Part shown: positions 33,931 through 43,498 of the stretch, one piece after another
Numbering within the stretch: position 1 is the stretch's first letter
Layout: each line of letters starts with the position of its first letter
Source of the DNA: Empedobacter falsenii
GTDB taxonomy: Bacteria > Bacteroidota > Bacteroidia > Flavobacteriales > Weeksellaceae
NCBI RefSeq assembly: GCF_013488205.1
Contig: NZ_CP040908.1
Coordinates: forward strand, 3,528,501 to 3,592,500
Length of the DNA stretch: 64,000 bases
Direction: 5' to 3'
Made by a program: the position numbers and the translations under genes
Notes under the pieces: generated by a model
The model's database searches: none
The model's input: only the letters and a program-made list of their open reading frames with translations
Told to the model about the DNA's origin: nothing

Positions 33931-35604
33931 ATGGGATGTGGATCTTGTGGAACTTCTAATGGCCTTCCGAAAGGATGTAACAATAATGGTGCTTGTGGCA
34001 CTGATGGTTGTGGAAAATTATCAGTTTTTGATTGGTTATCGAATATGCAACTTCCAAATGGACAAGAAAAGTTCAATTTTGTGGAAGTTCGTTTCAAAAA
34101 CGATCGAAAGTTTTATTATAAAAACGAAAACAACATATCTCTAAATATTGGCGATGTAATCGCTGTTGAAGGAACACCCGGTCATGATATTGGGGTTGTT
34201 ACACTTACGGGTGAGCTTGTTAGAATCCAGATGAAAAAGAAGAATCTTTCGTGGACTACGGAAGATGTCAAGAAGGTTTATCGCAAAGCGAATCAAAAAG
34301 ATATAGAAACTTGGGTAGAGTTTCGTGATAGAGAAAAACAAACAATGGTTGATTCTCGAATTATGGCGAAAAACCTTAATTTGGAAATGAAAATTTGTGA
34401 TGTTGAGTACCAAGGAGATGGAGCGAAAGTTACATTTTATTATACAGCAGAAGGACGTGTCGATTTCCGTCAATTAATCAAAGAATACGCAGGTAAATTT
34501 GGCGTAAGAATTGAGATGAAACAAATCGGATATCGTCAAGAAGCAGCAAAAGTTGGAGGAATTGGATCTTGTGGACGCGAATTATGTTGTTCAACTTGGT
34601 TAACAGATTTCCGCTCTGTGAGTACTGCTGCGGCACGTTATCAACAATTGTCAATTAACTCGCAAAAGTTAGCTGGACAATGTGGTAAATTAAAATGTTG
34701 TTTAAATTTTGAATTAGATTCTTATTTAGATGCATTAAATAGTTTTCCGTCAATGGAAAGCCGTTTCGAGACTGAAAAAGGTTGGGCACATTGTGTTAAA
34801 ATAGACGTTTTCAAGAAAGAAATGTGGTTTGCTTATGATAAAGGAGGGATTGTTTGGTACAAATTTTCGGTAGACGATATTCAAGAGTTTTTAGCAATTA
34901 CTGCAAAAGGTCAAAAAACTGAACCTTTAGAAGATTTAGCTAAAAATGTAGAAGAATCGAAACCAGATTTTACAGATGTAATTGGTGAAGATTCTTTAGA
35001 ACGTTTTGAACGTAAAGAGAAACAGAATAAAAAACGTAAAAGAATTAAGAATAATCAAAATTCTGGAAACGAAAAAGTTGCGGCGAATGCTAATAATCTG
35101 AAACCTCAGAAGGCAAAACAAAAACAGCCTAACGAAGCGAAAGAAAAAGTAAATCGTCCTGAAAATAAACAGGGAAAGAATCCAAATCAGTCTAAAAAGA
35201 ATAATCAAAATAGACCGAACAAAAATTCGAATCCTAATCAGAATCAGCAACAACAAAATCAGCCAAAAGAGAAGCAACAGCCAACTCAGGCGAAAGAGCA
35301 ACAAGCTCAACCAAATACTGATCAGCAAAAGCCGCAAGGAAATAATCGCAATCGCAATCAACAAAAGCGAAAACCAAATAATCCGAGCAATAATAGCCAA
35401 CAAAATAATCAAACAAATCAGGCTAATCAGTCAACTCAACAACCAAAAAAACAACCTCAGCAAAATAATCAAAATGCTGAGCAAAAACCGAAAACTAAGG
35501 ACGAGAATAAAGCAAATAATTCTCAACCGAATCCAAATAAATCGAAGAATCGAAATAAAAAAAGATTTAATCGTGGGCCAAAACCAGATGATACGCAACA
35601 GTAG
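33931..35604 (+). CDS. PSP1/RicT-family protein with long Q/N/K-rich tail
   Basis: The 557-residue protein begins with a Cys-rich N-terminus (MGCGSCGTSNG then GCNNNGACGTDGCG). It carries the PSP1 domain and the conserved RicT core GIGSCGRELCCSTWL followed by LAGQCGKLKCCLNFE (about residues 205-270), in which cysteines can bind an iron-sulfur cluster. In Firmicutes RicT works with RicA and RicF on RNase Y. In Bacteroidota the gene commonly precedes gldH, as here. Residues about 365-557 are an unusual low-complexity tail rich in Gln, Asn, Lys and Pro, ending FNRGPKPDDTQQ. gldH overlaps its last 17 bases. Confidence 0.88.
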   Translation: MGCGSCGTSNGLPKGCNNNGACGTDGCGKLSVFDWLSNMQLPNGQEKFNFVEVRFKNDRKFYYKNENNISLNIGDVIAVEGTPGHDIGVVTLTGELVRIQMKKKNLSWTTEDVKKVYRKANQKDIETWVEFRDREKQTMVDSRIMAKNLNLEMKICDVEYQGDGAKVTFYYTAEGRVDFRQLIKEYAGKFGVRIEMKQIGYRQEAAKVGGIGSCGRELCCSTWLTDFRSVSTAAARYQQLSINSQKLAGQCGKLKCCLNFELDSYLDALNSFPSMESRFETEKGWAHCVKIDVFKKEMWFAYDKGGIVWYKFSVDDIQEFLAITAKGQKTEPLEDLAKNVEESKPDFTDVIGEDSLERFERKEKQNKKRKRIKNNQNSGNEKVAANANNLKPQKAKQKQPNEAKEKVNRPENKQGKNPNQSKKNNQNRPNKNSNPNQNQQQQNQPKEKQQPTQAKEQQAQPNTDQQKPQGNNRNRNQQKRKPNNPSNNSQQNNQTNQANQSTQQPKKQPQQNNQNAEQKPKTKDENKANNSQPNPNKSKNRNKKRFNRGPKPDDTQQ

Positions 35605-36049
35605 TTTGCTTTTTATTTTAGTCTTTTTATTGTTTAGTTGCGAGGCTAAACATTATTATCAAGACACAAAAGATGTGAAAGACGAATGGAAGAGTAATCA
35701 GCCTCAAACCTTTACGTTTGATGTAAAAGATCCTAAACCTTCGGCTGTTAACATTGGATTTGTGTTAAGAAATAATACGTCGTATGAATATAGTAACTTA
35801 TATTTGTTCACGAAATTCATCGATCCTAAAGGAAATGAAATGATTGATACCTTACAGTATTACATTGCAAATCCTGATGGAAGCTGGATTGGTAAAGGAA
35901 TGACAACAAAAGAAATGATGTTGGTTTATCGCGAAAATTTACCAATAAAAGACTCTGGTCGCTATCAACTAAAAGTTTGGCAAGGTATGCGAACAAAGAA
36001 TTTGAAAGGAATCGAAGACATTAGTTTGATTGTTGATAAAGCTGAATAA
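35588..36049 (+). CDS. gldH: Gliding motility lipoprotein GldH
   Basis: The 153-residue lipoprotein has a signal peptide with lipobox LFSC (Cys about residue 18), then HYYQDTKDVKDEW, NTSYEYSNLYLFTKFIDP, NPDGSWIGKGM and GRYQLKVWQGMR, matching GldH. GldH is needed for gliding and type IX secretion-dependent functions in Flavobacterium. I start at ATG 35588; longer in-frame sequence upstream lies entirely within the previous gene and lacks a signal peptide. The order ricT-like, gldH, PBP1A is a known flavobacterial arrangement. Confidence 0.9.
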   Translation: MIRNSSLLFILVFLLFSCEAKHYYQDTKDVKDEWKSNQPQTFTFDVKDPKPSAVNIGFVLRNNTSYEYSNLYLFTKFIDPKGNEMIDTLQYYIANPDGSWIGKGMTTKEMMLVYRENLPIKDSGRYQLKVWQGMRTKNLKGIEDISLIVDKAE

Positions 36050-36055
36050 TACAGA

Positions 36056-38392
36056 ATGGAAAACAATAAAAATCCTAAAACAAGCGCAACTTCTAAAGCA
36101 AAAAAGAAGTTCAATAGCTTTTCATTAGCCAAAAAAATAATCGTTACCATTTGGGTACTGTTTTTTTGTGCCGTATTAGGAATTTTCGGAATCTTTTGGG
36201 CGACATCTAACGGATGGTTAGGTGAAATTCCCAATGTACGTGATTTAGAAAATCCTGATATTTATGTTTCATCAGAAATTATTTCTTCTGATGGTGTTTT
36301 GTTAGATCGTTTCGAAGCAGAACGCAGAACACCAGTCGATTACAAAGATTTACCACCACATTTGGTTGACGCATTGTTAGCAAAAGAGGATGTTCGTTTC
36401 TTTGATCACTCAGGTGTAGACATTAAAGCAGCAGCTCGTGCAATTACTTCTGGAGGAGAATCTGGAGGTGGTTCTACTATTACACAGCAGTTAGCAAAAC
36501 AATTGTACACAAAAGATCCTTCTTCTAATAAAGTAAAACGTGTTTTACAGAAATTAAAAGAATGGGTAACTTCTGTTCAGTTAGAAAAATTGTACACAAA
36601 AGAAGAAATTATTGCAATGTATTTCAATAAGTTCGACTTTATTTATAATGCAAAAGGAATTGAATCTGCTTCTAAAGTTTATTTCAACAAAACAACGAAA
36701 GAATTAAATTTAGATGAATCAGCAACATTAGTTTCGATGTTTCAAAATCCGGTAGCGTATAATCCTGTAAAATATCCTGAAGTTTCTAAAAAGCAAAGAA
36801 ATCTTGTCTTAAAGCAAATGATGAAATACAACAAGATTTCTCAAGCTGAAGGAGAAGCTGCGCAAAATGCGCCTTTGGTTACAGATAAGCAAGATATTAT
36901 GAAACATGATGAATCACATTCAGCATATTTCAAATCTGCTTTGAGAAAGGAAATTCAACAATGGATGGTTGATTATGAGAAAGAAACAGGAAAATCTTAT
37001 AACCTTGAAAAAGATGGTTTAAAAATTTATGTAACGTTAGACTCAAGAATGCAGAATTTAGCTGAAGAAGCGGTTAAAAAACAATTAAAAGTTTTACAAG
37101 ATCAATTCTTTGGAGAGCAACGTGGACGTAGTTTAGCTCCATTTTATAATATTTCTGCTGCAAAAAGAACGCAAATCTTTAAGCAAGCAATGGCTCGTAC
37201 AGATTTGTACAAAAAGATGAAAGCCGAAGGAAAATCTGAAGCTGAAATCGAAACTGTTTTCAATACACCTCGCGACTCTGTTCAGTTCTTTACATGGAAC
37301 GGAATTCAGTACAAAAAAGGGAAAACATTGATGGATTCAATCGAATATCACAAACATATTTTACAAGCTGGTTTGATGTCAATGGATCCAAAAGATGGAA
37401 CAATCAAAGCTTGGGTTGGAGGAATCGATTGGAATTATTTCAAATTTGACCACGTAAAACAAGCGCGTCGTCAAGTAGGTTCTACTTTCAAACCGTTTGT
37501 TTATGCAACAGCGATTAATCAATTAGGATTAACACCTTGTCATACTGTTTCTAATGAGAGAATTCCAGGGAATTGGTCTCCTCGAAATGCTAATGGTAAA
37601 TATGGTGGATCTCAAGATTTAAGAACTGCATTAGCTTATTCAACAAATATTGTCGCTGCTCGTTTGATTATGCAAACAGGTACAGAACCTGTAATTCAAA
37701 TGGCTCGTGACCTTGGAGTTGAATCTCCAATCGTAAAAGACCCTACAATTGCATTAGGTTCTGCCGATTTATCATTGTATGAAATGGTTGGTGCGATGAG
37801 TGCTTTTGCAAATGGTGGTATTTACATTAAACCGCAATTAATCTTAAGAATAGAAGATAAGCAAGGAAAAGTTATCAAAGATTATACACCTCAAACACGA
37901 GAAGTTGTTAATGAAAACGTAGCGTACACTATGATTGATTTGATGAAAGGTGTTGTAGAAAGAGGTTCTGGTTCGCGTCTTAGAAATAGATATAACATCA
38001 CAGCAGAAGTTGCTGGTAAAACAGGTACAACAAACGAAAACTCTGATGGTTGGTTTATGGGATTAACACCAAATTTAGTTACTGGAGTTTGGGTTGGTGC
38101 AGAAGATCGATTTGCTCACTTTGCAAGTACAGCCACAGGACAAGGAGCCAATACAGCTTTACCTATTTGGGCTTATTATATGCAAGGAGTTTACAAAGAA
38201 GGAGGAAAATTTGGCGTAACAGCTGGAGATAAATTTGACAAACCTAAGGACATTGAAAAACACTGGGATTGTTCGAATACATACGGATTCCATCAATATG
38301 ATGAAATGTATGATCCAGGTCCAATTATCGAAGGAAGTGGTAGTGAAAGCGTAGGTGAAAACTATGAAGTTCCTGATGAAGAAGGTCAATAA
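36056..38392 (+). CDS. Penicillin-binding protein 1A (bifunctional transglycosylase/transpeptidase)
   Basis: Polymerises and cross-links peptidoglycan at the inner membrane. The 778 residues comprise one N-terminal TM helix (about 27-50), a GT51 domain with catalytic Glu in LLAKEDVRFFDHSGVD (about 108-123) and GGSTITQQLAKQL, and a transpeptidase domain with the active serine in GSTFKPFVYA (about 475), YSTN and KTGTTNENSDGWF (about 660). The C-terminal tail is acidic. The gene follows gldH by 6 bp, which ties gliding machinery and cell wall expression together. An mrcA/ponA symbol could apply. Confidence 0.95.
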   Translation: MENNKNPKTSATSKAKKKFNSFSLAKKIIVTIWVLFFCAVLGIFGIFWATSNGWLGEIPNVRDLENPDIYVSSEIISSDGVLLDRFEAERRTPVDYKDLPPHLVDALLAKEDVRFFDHSGVDIKAAARAITSGGESGGGSTITQQLAKQLYTKDPSSNKVKRVLQKLKEWVTSVQLEKLYTKEEIIAMYFNKFDFIYNAKGIESASKVYFNKTTKELNLDESATLVSMFQNPVAYNPVKYPEVSKKQRNLVLKQMMKYNKISQAEGEAAQNAPLVTDKQDIMKHDESHSAYFKSALRKEIQQWMVDYEKETGKSYNLEKDGLKIYVTLDSRMQNLAEEAVKKQLKVLQDQFFGEQRGRSLAPFYNISAAKRTQIFKQAMARTDLYKKMKAEGKSEAEIETVFNTPRDSVQFFTWNGIQYKKGKTLMDSIEYHKHILQAGLMSMDPKDGTIKAWVGGIDWNYFKFDHVKQARRQVGSTFKPFVYATAINQLGLTPCHTVSNERIPGNWSPRNANGKYGGSQDLRTALAYSTNIVAARLIMQTGTEPVIQMARDLGVESPIVKDPTIALGSADLSLYEMVGAMSAFANGGIYIKPQLILRIEDKQGKVIKDYTPQTREVVNENVAYTMIDLMKGVVERGSGSRLRNRYNITAEVAGKTGTTNENSDGWFMGLTPNLVTGVWVGAEDRFAHFASTATGQGANTALPIWAYYMQGVYKEGGKFGVTAGDKFDKPKDIEKHWDCSNTYGFHQYDEMYDPGPIIEGSGSESVGENYEVPDEEGQ

Positions 38393-38410
38393 TTAAATTG
38401 ATATAAACAA

Positions 38411-38438
38411 AATAGCCACTCAAAATTGAGTGGCTATT
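38411..38438. terminator. Bidirectional terminator after PBP1A
   Basis: 13-bp stem AATAGCCACTCAA / TTGAGTGGCTATT with T-run, between convergent genes. Confidence 0.85.
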
Positions 38439-38446
38439 TTTATGAT

Positions 38447-38668
38447 TTATAATTCTGCTTTTTCCTCTTCGTTATCAAACTGATTGTTGTATGCTTCACG
38501 TTCTTGTGCCAATTTCTTTTCACGTTGTTTTTTCTTAAAATCTCGAATCGTCATATACGTTAACAACACTACAAGCGCTGCAACCAAAAAATAATTAGCA
38601 TACGTAAATAAGTTCGTAATTGTATCCGTTACCACCTCATCTGGAGTTACAACAGCTTTTTCTTCCAT
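38447..38668 (-). CDS. Small single-pass membrane protein, 73 aa
   Basis: One hydrophobic helix (about residues 24-44, YANYFLVAALVVLLTYMTI) is followed by a strongly basic then acidic cytoplasmic tail (KKKQREKKLAQERE to DNEEEKAEL). Function unknown. It lies 14 bp downstream of a GNAT acetyltransferase gene on the same strand. Confidence 0.7.
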   Translation of the reverse strand: MEEKAVVTPDEVVTDTITNLFTYANYFLVAALVVLLTYMTIRDFKKKQREKKLAQEREAYNNQFDNEEEKAEL

Positions 38669-38682
38669 AGGAAATATTTTAA

Positions 38683-39207
38683 TTATTGATAGAATTCTTT
38701 CGGATATTCTACCATTCCATTTACATTTTTCAGCGCATCTTCCACCAACTCAATTGCCATACAATTTTCAACTGGAACATCAAAAGGTAACTTAATATCA
38801 AAATCAGATGCTTTTCTGTAACCAAATTTAGGATAATAAGTTGGATGTCCTAATAAAATAATCGATTCAAAACCTAATTCTCTCGCTTTCTTATGCGCAA
38901 ATTCTATTAAATGGCCACCAATTCCATTTCCTTGATAATTAGGCAGAACCGCTACTGGCGCAAGCGCTAAAGAATCATACGAAGAATTAGAATGATTAAT
39001 TTTAATCTTTGTCAATAATACGTAACCAACAATAAGTCCGTTCATTTCAAAAACAATAGACAAATCAGGAACAAAACCATCAGAATTTCGTAATCGTTCA
39101 ACTAAAAATTGTTCACGATGATCACTATATTCTTCATTTTCAAAAGCTTTTTCAATCAATTCAAAAACCTGATTATAATCTTTTTCCTCCTCTTTTCTAA
39201 CAAACAT
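38683..39207 (-). CDS. GNAT-family N-acetyltransferase
   Basis: The 174-residue protein has the acetyl-CoA-binding motif A in VLPNYQGNGIGGHLIEFAHKKA (within residues about 88-110), preceded by LALAPVAV. The SDGFVPDLSIVFEMNG and GHPTYYPKFGYRKASDF stretches are of the YhbS-like acetyltransferase type. The acceptor is unknown. I start at ATG 39207; the alternative TTG 12 bp upstream lacks support. Confidence 0.85.
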   Translation of the reverse strand: MFVRKEEEKDYNQVFELIEKAFENEEYSDHREQFLVERLRNSDGFVPDLSIVFEMNGLIVGYVLLTKIKINHSNSSYDSLALAPVAVLPNYQGNGIGGHLIEFAHKKARELGFESIILLGHPTYYPKFGYRKASDFDIKLPFDVPVENCMAIELVEDALKNVNGMVEYPKEFYQ

Positions 39208-39273
39208 TCCAACTATCAATTGATTAACCTTATAAAATTAGAAAAAGGTTTTAACAAAACAAACAACAAATCG

Positions 39274-39281
39274 TATCTTTG
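39274..39281 (+). promoter_or_regulatory. Likely metG promoter -7 box
   Basis: TATCTTTG matches TAnnTTTG exactly, 21 bp before the metG ATG. Confidence 0.5.
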
Positions 39282-39302
39282 TAGCTTATAGATTTTAAGC
39301 AA

Positions 39303-41339
39303 ATGAGTCAACCAAAAAGATATACAATTACAGCGGCTTTACCTTATGCTAACGGACCATTGCACATTGGTCACATGGCAGGTGTTTACGTTCCTTCTGA
39401 TATTTATGCGCGTTTTTTACGAAGAAAAGGAAAAGATGTAGCATTTATTGGAGGTTCTGACGAACATGGTATTCCAATTACAATTCGTGCCAAAAAAGAA
39501 GGCGTTACGCCTCAAGACATTGTTGATCGTTACCACGAAAACATCAAAAATACATTGGCTAATTTTGGTGTGACGTTCGATATTTATTCTCGTACAACAT
39601 CAGATAAACACAGAGAAGTTGCTCAAGATTTCTTCAAAACGTTGTATGATAACAACAAGTTTACAGAAGATGTTACGGAACAATTTTACGATGAAGATGC
39701 GCACGAATTTTTAGCGGATCGATACATTCGTGGTGAATGTCCGAAATGTGGTAATCCTGATGCTTACGGCGATCAATGTGAAAAATGTGGCTCTACATTA
39801 AGCCCAGAAGAATTGATTAATCCTCGTTCTGCTTTATCTGGAAATACTCCAATCAGAAAAGAAACAAAAAACTGGTATTTACCATTGGATCAATATCAAG
39901 ATTTCTTATCAAAGTGGATTTTAGAAGGTCACAAAAATGATTGGAAATCGAGTGTTTATGGTCAAGTAAAATCTTGGTTAGATGATGGTTTAAAACCTCG
40001 TGCAATGACACGCGATTTGAACTGGGGAATTCCTGTTCCTGTTGATGGAGCTGAAGGAAAAGTAATGTATGTTTGGTTCGATGCGCCAATTGGTTATATT
40101 TCTTTCACGCAAGAATGGGCAGAGAAAAACGGTAAAAACTGGAAAGATTATTGGCAAAATGAAGAAACGAAATTGGTTCATTTCATCGGAAAGGACAATA
40201 TCGTTTTCCACTGTATCATTTTCCCAACAATGATGAAAGCGCATGGCGATTACATTATGCCAGACAATGTTCCTGCAAATGAATTCTTGAATTTAGAAGA
40301 TGATAAAATCTCAACTTCTCGTAATTGGGCAGTTTGGGCACACGAATATTTAGAAGATTTCCCGAATCAACAAGATACATTGCGTTATGTGTTGACGGCA
40401 AATATGCCTGAAAATAAAGACAATAACTTTACGTGGAAAGATTTCCAAACGAAGAATAATTCTGAATTAGTTGGAATTTTAGGAAACTTTATTAACCGTG
40501 TAATGGTGCTTTCTCACAAATATTACGAAGGAATTGTTCCTGCAAAAACAATTGAATTTGAAGAATTAACTGAAATCAAATATTTTGCAAAGCGCATTGG
40601 TGATCATTTAGAGAAATATGAATTCCGTGCTGCGTTGACAGAATATATGAATTTAGCCCGTCTTGGAAATCAATTTTTACAAGCGCAAGAACCTTGGAAA
40701 AAAGGTGATGATCCAGAAGCTGTAAAAGGAATTATGTATGCTGCGACGCAAATTGCTGTGGCATTAGGACAATTGGGAGAACCATTTATTCCATTCGCTT
40801 CTGAAAAAATGTTGGCTATGATGAATGTAGAAAAAATGAGTTGGGATGATTTAGAATCAACAGACGAATTTGTAAAAGCTGGACATCAATTAGGTCAATC
40901 TGAACTAATCTTTGCGAAAATTGAAGACGAAGCAATCGAAGCACAAATCAATAAATTAAACGAAAGTAAAGTCAAAAATAATATGACAAATCCAAACGCA
41001 GAACCTCAAAAAGAATTGATTTCTTTTGACGATTTCCAAAAAATGGATATCCGTATCGGAACTATTTTAGAAGCGAAGAAAGTTGAAAAAGCAGACAAAT
41101 TATTCGAACTAAAAGTGGATACAGGAATGGACGTTCGCACAATTGTTTCTGGTATTGCAGAACATTTTACGTTAGAAGAAATCGTTGGAAAACAAGCAAT
41201 GGTTTTAGCAAATTTAGCGCCTCGTAAAATTCGTGGAATCGAATCGAACGGAATGTTATTATTCGCTGATAAAGCAGACGGAAAATTAACGTTTGTAAAT
41301 CCAGAAGAAGAAACGCCAAACGGTGTTCAGGTTGGATAG
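39303..41339 (+). CDS. metG: Methionyl-tRNA synthetase with C-terminal tRNA-binding domain
   Basis: The 678 residues show HIGH in [20 protein letters not shown] (about 13-32), a zinc knuckle CPKCG-x6-QCEKCG (about 143-160), the KMSKS element as KISTSRNW (about 335) and a C-terminal EMAP/Trbp111-like domain starting [20 protein letters not shown] (about 575-678). That domain aids tRNA binding and dimerisation. The gene has its own promoter and terminator. Confidence 0.97.
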   Translation: MSQPKRYTITAALPYANGPLHIGHMAGVYVPSDIYARFLRRKGKDVAFIGGSDEHGIPITIRAKKEGVTPQDIVDRYHENIKNTLANFGVTFDIYSRTTSDKHREVAQDFFKTLYDNNKFTEDVTEQFYDEDAHEFLADRYIRGECPKCGNPDAYGDQCEKCGSTLSPEELINPRSALSGNTPIRKETKNWYLPLDQYQDFLSKWILEGHKNDWKSSVYGQVKSWLDDGLKPRAMTRDLNWGIPVPVDGAEGKVMYVWFDAPIGYISFTQEWAEKNGKNWKDYWQNEETKLVHFIGKDNIVFHCIIFPTMMKAHGDYIMPDNVPANEFLNLEDDKISTSRNWAVWAHEYLEDFPNQQDTLRYVLTANMPENKDNNFTWKDFQTKNNSELVGILGNFINRVMVLSHKYYEGIVPAKTIEFEELTEIKYFAKRIGDHLEKYEFRAALTEYMNLARLGNQFLQAQEPWKKGDDPEAVKGIMYAATQIAVALGQLGEPFIPFASEKMLAMMNVEKMSWDDLESTDEFVKAGHQLGQSELIFAKIEDEAIEAQINKLNESKVKNNMTNPNAEPQKELISFDDFQKMDIRIGTILEAKKVEKADKLFELKVDTGMDVRTIVSGIAEHFTLEEIVGKQAMVLANLAPRKIRGIESNGMLLFADKADGKLTFVNPEEETPNGVQVG

Positions 41340-41374
41340 TTTTTTATTATAAAAAGTAAAATGTACTAAGTATA

Positions 41375-41401
41375 AAAAGCCACTTCGATGAAGTGGCTTT
41401 T
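41375..41401. terminator. Bidirectional terminator after metG
   Basis: 12-bp stem AAAAGCCACTTC / GAAGTGGCTTTT with loop GAT. The stem is identical to that at 13806-13833. Confidence 0.87.
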
Positions 41402-41405
41402 GTTT

Positions 41406-41933
41406 TTATTTTAATTTAAATTCAGTTGCAATAACATATTGATTATCTAAAATTAATAGCTGATTTTCAAACTTTTTCGGCTCTCCAAAAGTTTTAAATT
41501 TGATGTTATTTTCAATAAAAAATTTCTCTATCTCATTAATTATTGAAAATGGAGCATTCAGAAATTTTCCATTTCCTTCATTTATATTCTTTAAAAAAGT
41601 TTCAAAATCTAAATTTGATTTGTTTAAATAATCTTTTAATTTTCGAAAGCCTAGAACTCTATTATGAATAATCCTCTCTATATTTTCTAGAAAAAAATCT
41701 ATGTTTTGTGGTTTTGAATTTAAGAAAATTTCTAAAAAACTTTCATTGTAATCAATTAATAATGGATGATCAGAAAACAACAATAACTTACATTCATTTT
41801 TTTCTTTTAAGAAAGCTTCCTTTTTACCAAGAAAATCAAAACGATAATTAATATTCTCAAAATTTAAAGTGATATAATTCGTATTAAAATCGTTAATTCT
41901 TACGACTTGATTATTTAAATCGATAATTATCAT
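41406..41933 (-). CDS. Hypothetical protein, 175 aa
   Basis: I do not recognise this protein. It is soluble, rich in Phe, Asn, Ile and Lys, with no signal peptide. It begins with a short strand-like segment (IIIDLNNQVVRINDF) and is otherwise mixed alpha/beta. It starts 12 bp after the paraslipin gene on the same strand and may be co-transcribed with it. Confidence 0.65.
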   Translation of the reverse strand: MIIIDLNNQVVRINDFNTNYITLNFENINYRFDFLGKKEAFLKEKNECKLLLFSDHPLLIDYNESFLEIFLNSKPQNIDFFLENIERIIHNRVLGFRKLKDYLNKSNLDFETFLKNINEGNGKFLNAPFSIINEIEKFFIENNIKFKTFGEPKKFENQLLILDNQYVIATEFKLK

Positions 41934-41945
41934 TAAAAAAATTTT

Positions 41946-42917
41946 CTAAGGATGCTCTGGAAAAGTAAATGAATCGCCTTGATTTGGTTTATTTTTTCGT
42001 TGAGTTGGATTGTCTTCTTTTGTTATTTGATGCTCATTCAGTTCATGTGCTGCGGTAAACGAAGTAACCATTGTATTCAGCATTTCCGAAGCGGCAGTTG
42101 GTGAATTTGGCAACAAAACTAATTTACTTCCAGATTTTTCTCCAATCGCTTGCAATGTATCATAATGTTGCGTCACCACAATTAGCGCAGAAGCTTCTTG
42201 TGACGTAATTCCTGCTCCATTCAAAACATCTACAGATTCCAATAAACCTTTTGCAATTTCACGACGTTGATCCGCAATACCTTGTCCTTGCAAACGCTTC
42301 GATTCTGCTTCGGCTCTTGCTTTTTCTACAATCAAAATACGTGCAGCATCACCTTCATATTGCGCTGCTAATTTTTCACGTTCAGCTGCATTAATACGAT
42401 TCATCGCATGCTTTACTTGCTCATCTGGATCAATATCGGTTACCAAAGTTTTGACAATTTCGTAACCATATGAATTCATTGCTTCCTGCAATTCACTTTT
42501 TACAGCAACCGCAATATCATCTTTCTTCTCGAAAACATCATCTAAACGAAGTTTTGGAACTTCAGCTCGGACAACGTCAAAAACGAAAGAAGTTATTTGC
42601 GTATAAGGATTATCTAATTTGTAAAATGCATCATAAACTTGAGTTTTGATGACTTGATATTGAACAGAAACTTTCAATCGAACAAATACATCATCTTTTG
42701 TCTTCGTTTCGACAACAACGTCTAATTGTTGAATTTTAAGAGACATTTTTCCAGCAATTCTGTCTACAATCGGAATTTTGAATTGTAATCCTGGATTACG
42801 AATACTATTAAATTTCCCGAAACGCTCGATTACAACCGCCGTTTGTTGTTTTACTGTAAAGACGAATAAAAAAAGGAAAATAATTCCAAGAAAAACGATC
42901 ACGCCTAAATATCCCAT
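41946..42917 (-). CDS. Paraslipin-type SPFH/band 7 membrane protein
   Basis: The 323-residue protein has one N-terminal hairpin or TM segment (about 5-25, VIVFLGIIFLFLFVFTV) and a band 7 domain (about 25-180) with VVIERFGKFNSIRNPGLQFK and VTDIDPDEQVKHAMNRINAAER. A coiled-coil segment rich in Ala/Glu/Arg (about 185-235) and a C-terminal ALIVVTQHYDTLQAIG motif typical of paraslipins follow. These proteins oligomerise as membrane scaffolds, and NfeD, the usual partner, is not visible beside it. Confidence 0.92.
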   Translation of the reverse strand: MGYLGVIVFLGIIFLFLFVFTVKQQTAVVIERFGKFNSIRNPGLQFKIPIVDRIAGKMSLKIQQLDVVVETKTKDDVFVRLKVSVQYQVIKTQVYDAFYKLDNPYTQITSFVFDVVRAEVPKLRLDDVFEKKDDIAVAVKSELQEAMNSYGYEIVKTLVTDIDPDEQVKHAMNRINAAEREKLAAQYEGDAARILIVEKARAEAESKRLQGQGIADQRREIAKGLLESVDVLNGAGITSQEASALIVVTQHYDTLQAIGEKSGSKLVLLPNSPTAASEMLNTMVTSFTAAHELNEHQITKEDNPTQRKNKPNQGDSFTFPEHP

Positions 42918-42959
42918 AAGTTTTAGTGTTTTGAATTTGTTGGATTAAGATACAAAAAA

Positions 42960-42992
42960 AATTAGGAATGTTAAGTTATAACATTCCTAATT
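42960..42992 (-). terminator. Terminator overlapping the end of the DUF59 coding sequence
   Basis: AATTAGGAATGTT (42960-42972) pairs perfectly with AACATTCCTAATT (42980-42992), followed on the minus strand by an eight-T run (42953-42960). The 5' arm encodes the last residues of the protein and the stop codon falls in the loop. Confidence 0.82.
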
Positions 42993-43302
42993 CGAATTTT
43001 GCTTCTTCGCTCATCATATCTCTATCCCAAGGAGGATCGAACGTAATTTCTACGTAACATTTCGTTACATATTCTATCTCTTCAACGCGCTGTTCTACTT
43101 CTAGAGGTAAACTTTCAGCCACGGGACAGTTTGGAGATGTAAGGGTCATGGTAACTTTTACTTCACCATCTGCATTCACCTGTGCATCGTAAACCAATCC
43201 CAATTCATATATATCAACTGGAATCTCTGGATCGTAAACTGTTTTGAATTTTTCAACCAATTTTTCACCAATCGAATCTAATTGTTGTTCTGTTAATGCC
43301 AT
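42976..43302 (-). CDS. DUF59/MIP18-family Fe-S assembly protein (SufT-like)
   Basis: The 108-residue protein matches the DUF59 family: TVYDPEIPVDIYELGLVYD (about residues 18-36), MTLTSPNCPVAESLP with the conserved Cys (about 53-67) and FDPPWDRDMMSEEAKFELG at the C-terminus. Relatives act in iron-sulfur cluster maturation. I start at ATG 43302 (MALTEQQ); a TTG 9 bp upstream is not needed. Confidence 0.9.
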   Translation of the reverse strand: MALTEQQLDSIGEKLVEKFKTVYDPEIPVDIYELGLVYDAQVNADGEVKVTMTLTSPNCPVAESLPLEVEQRVEEIEYVTKCYVEITFDPPWDRDMMSEEAKFELGML

Positions 43303-43410
43303 TGTTATCAACTGTTATTGTTCTGCAAATGTACGAATAGTTTAGCTTACGTGGAATTTTTCTAAATAACTATTTTTAATGACTTAAAATAAAATAGTTA
43401 TAATAGAAGA

Positions 43411-43445
43411 AAATCGCTTCTTTGGAGAACCCAAAAAAGCGATTT
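43411..43445. terminator. Terminator after the beta-helix lipoprotein gene
   Basis: AAATCGCTT / AAGCGATTT with an inner TTTGG / CCAAA pairing. A second hairpin, AACTTTT / AAAAGTT, lies just upstream on the minus strand (about 43455-43480). Confidence 0.7.
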
Positions 43446-43498
43446 ACAAACACGAAGAACTTTTTTATAAGAAAAGTTTTTTCTTTATATGGATTTAA

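Noticed and set aside
33902..34144. Short + strand frame overlapping the start of the RicT-like gene
   Set aside because: Out of frame with the conserved PSP1 protein, no family features. The TACCTTTG promoter box overlaps its start.
34996..35412. Minus-strand frame coding a very hydrophobic Leu/Ile-rich protein
   Set aside because: It is the antisense image of the AAT/CAA-rich Q/N tail of the RicT-like protein. Composition artefact, no ribosome site.
35474..35587. 38-residue N-terminal extension of GldH
   Set aside because: It would place basic residues before the lipoprotein signal peptide and lies wholly within the upstream gene.
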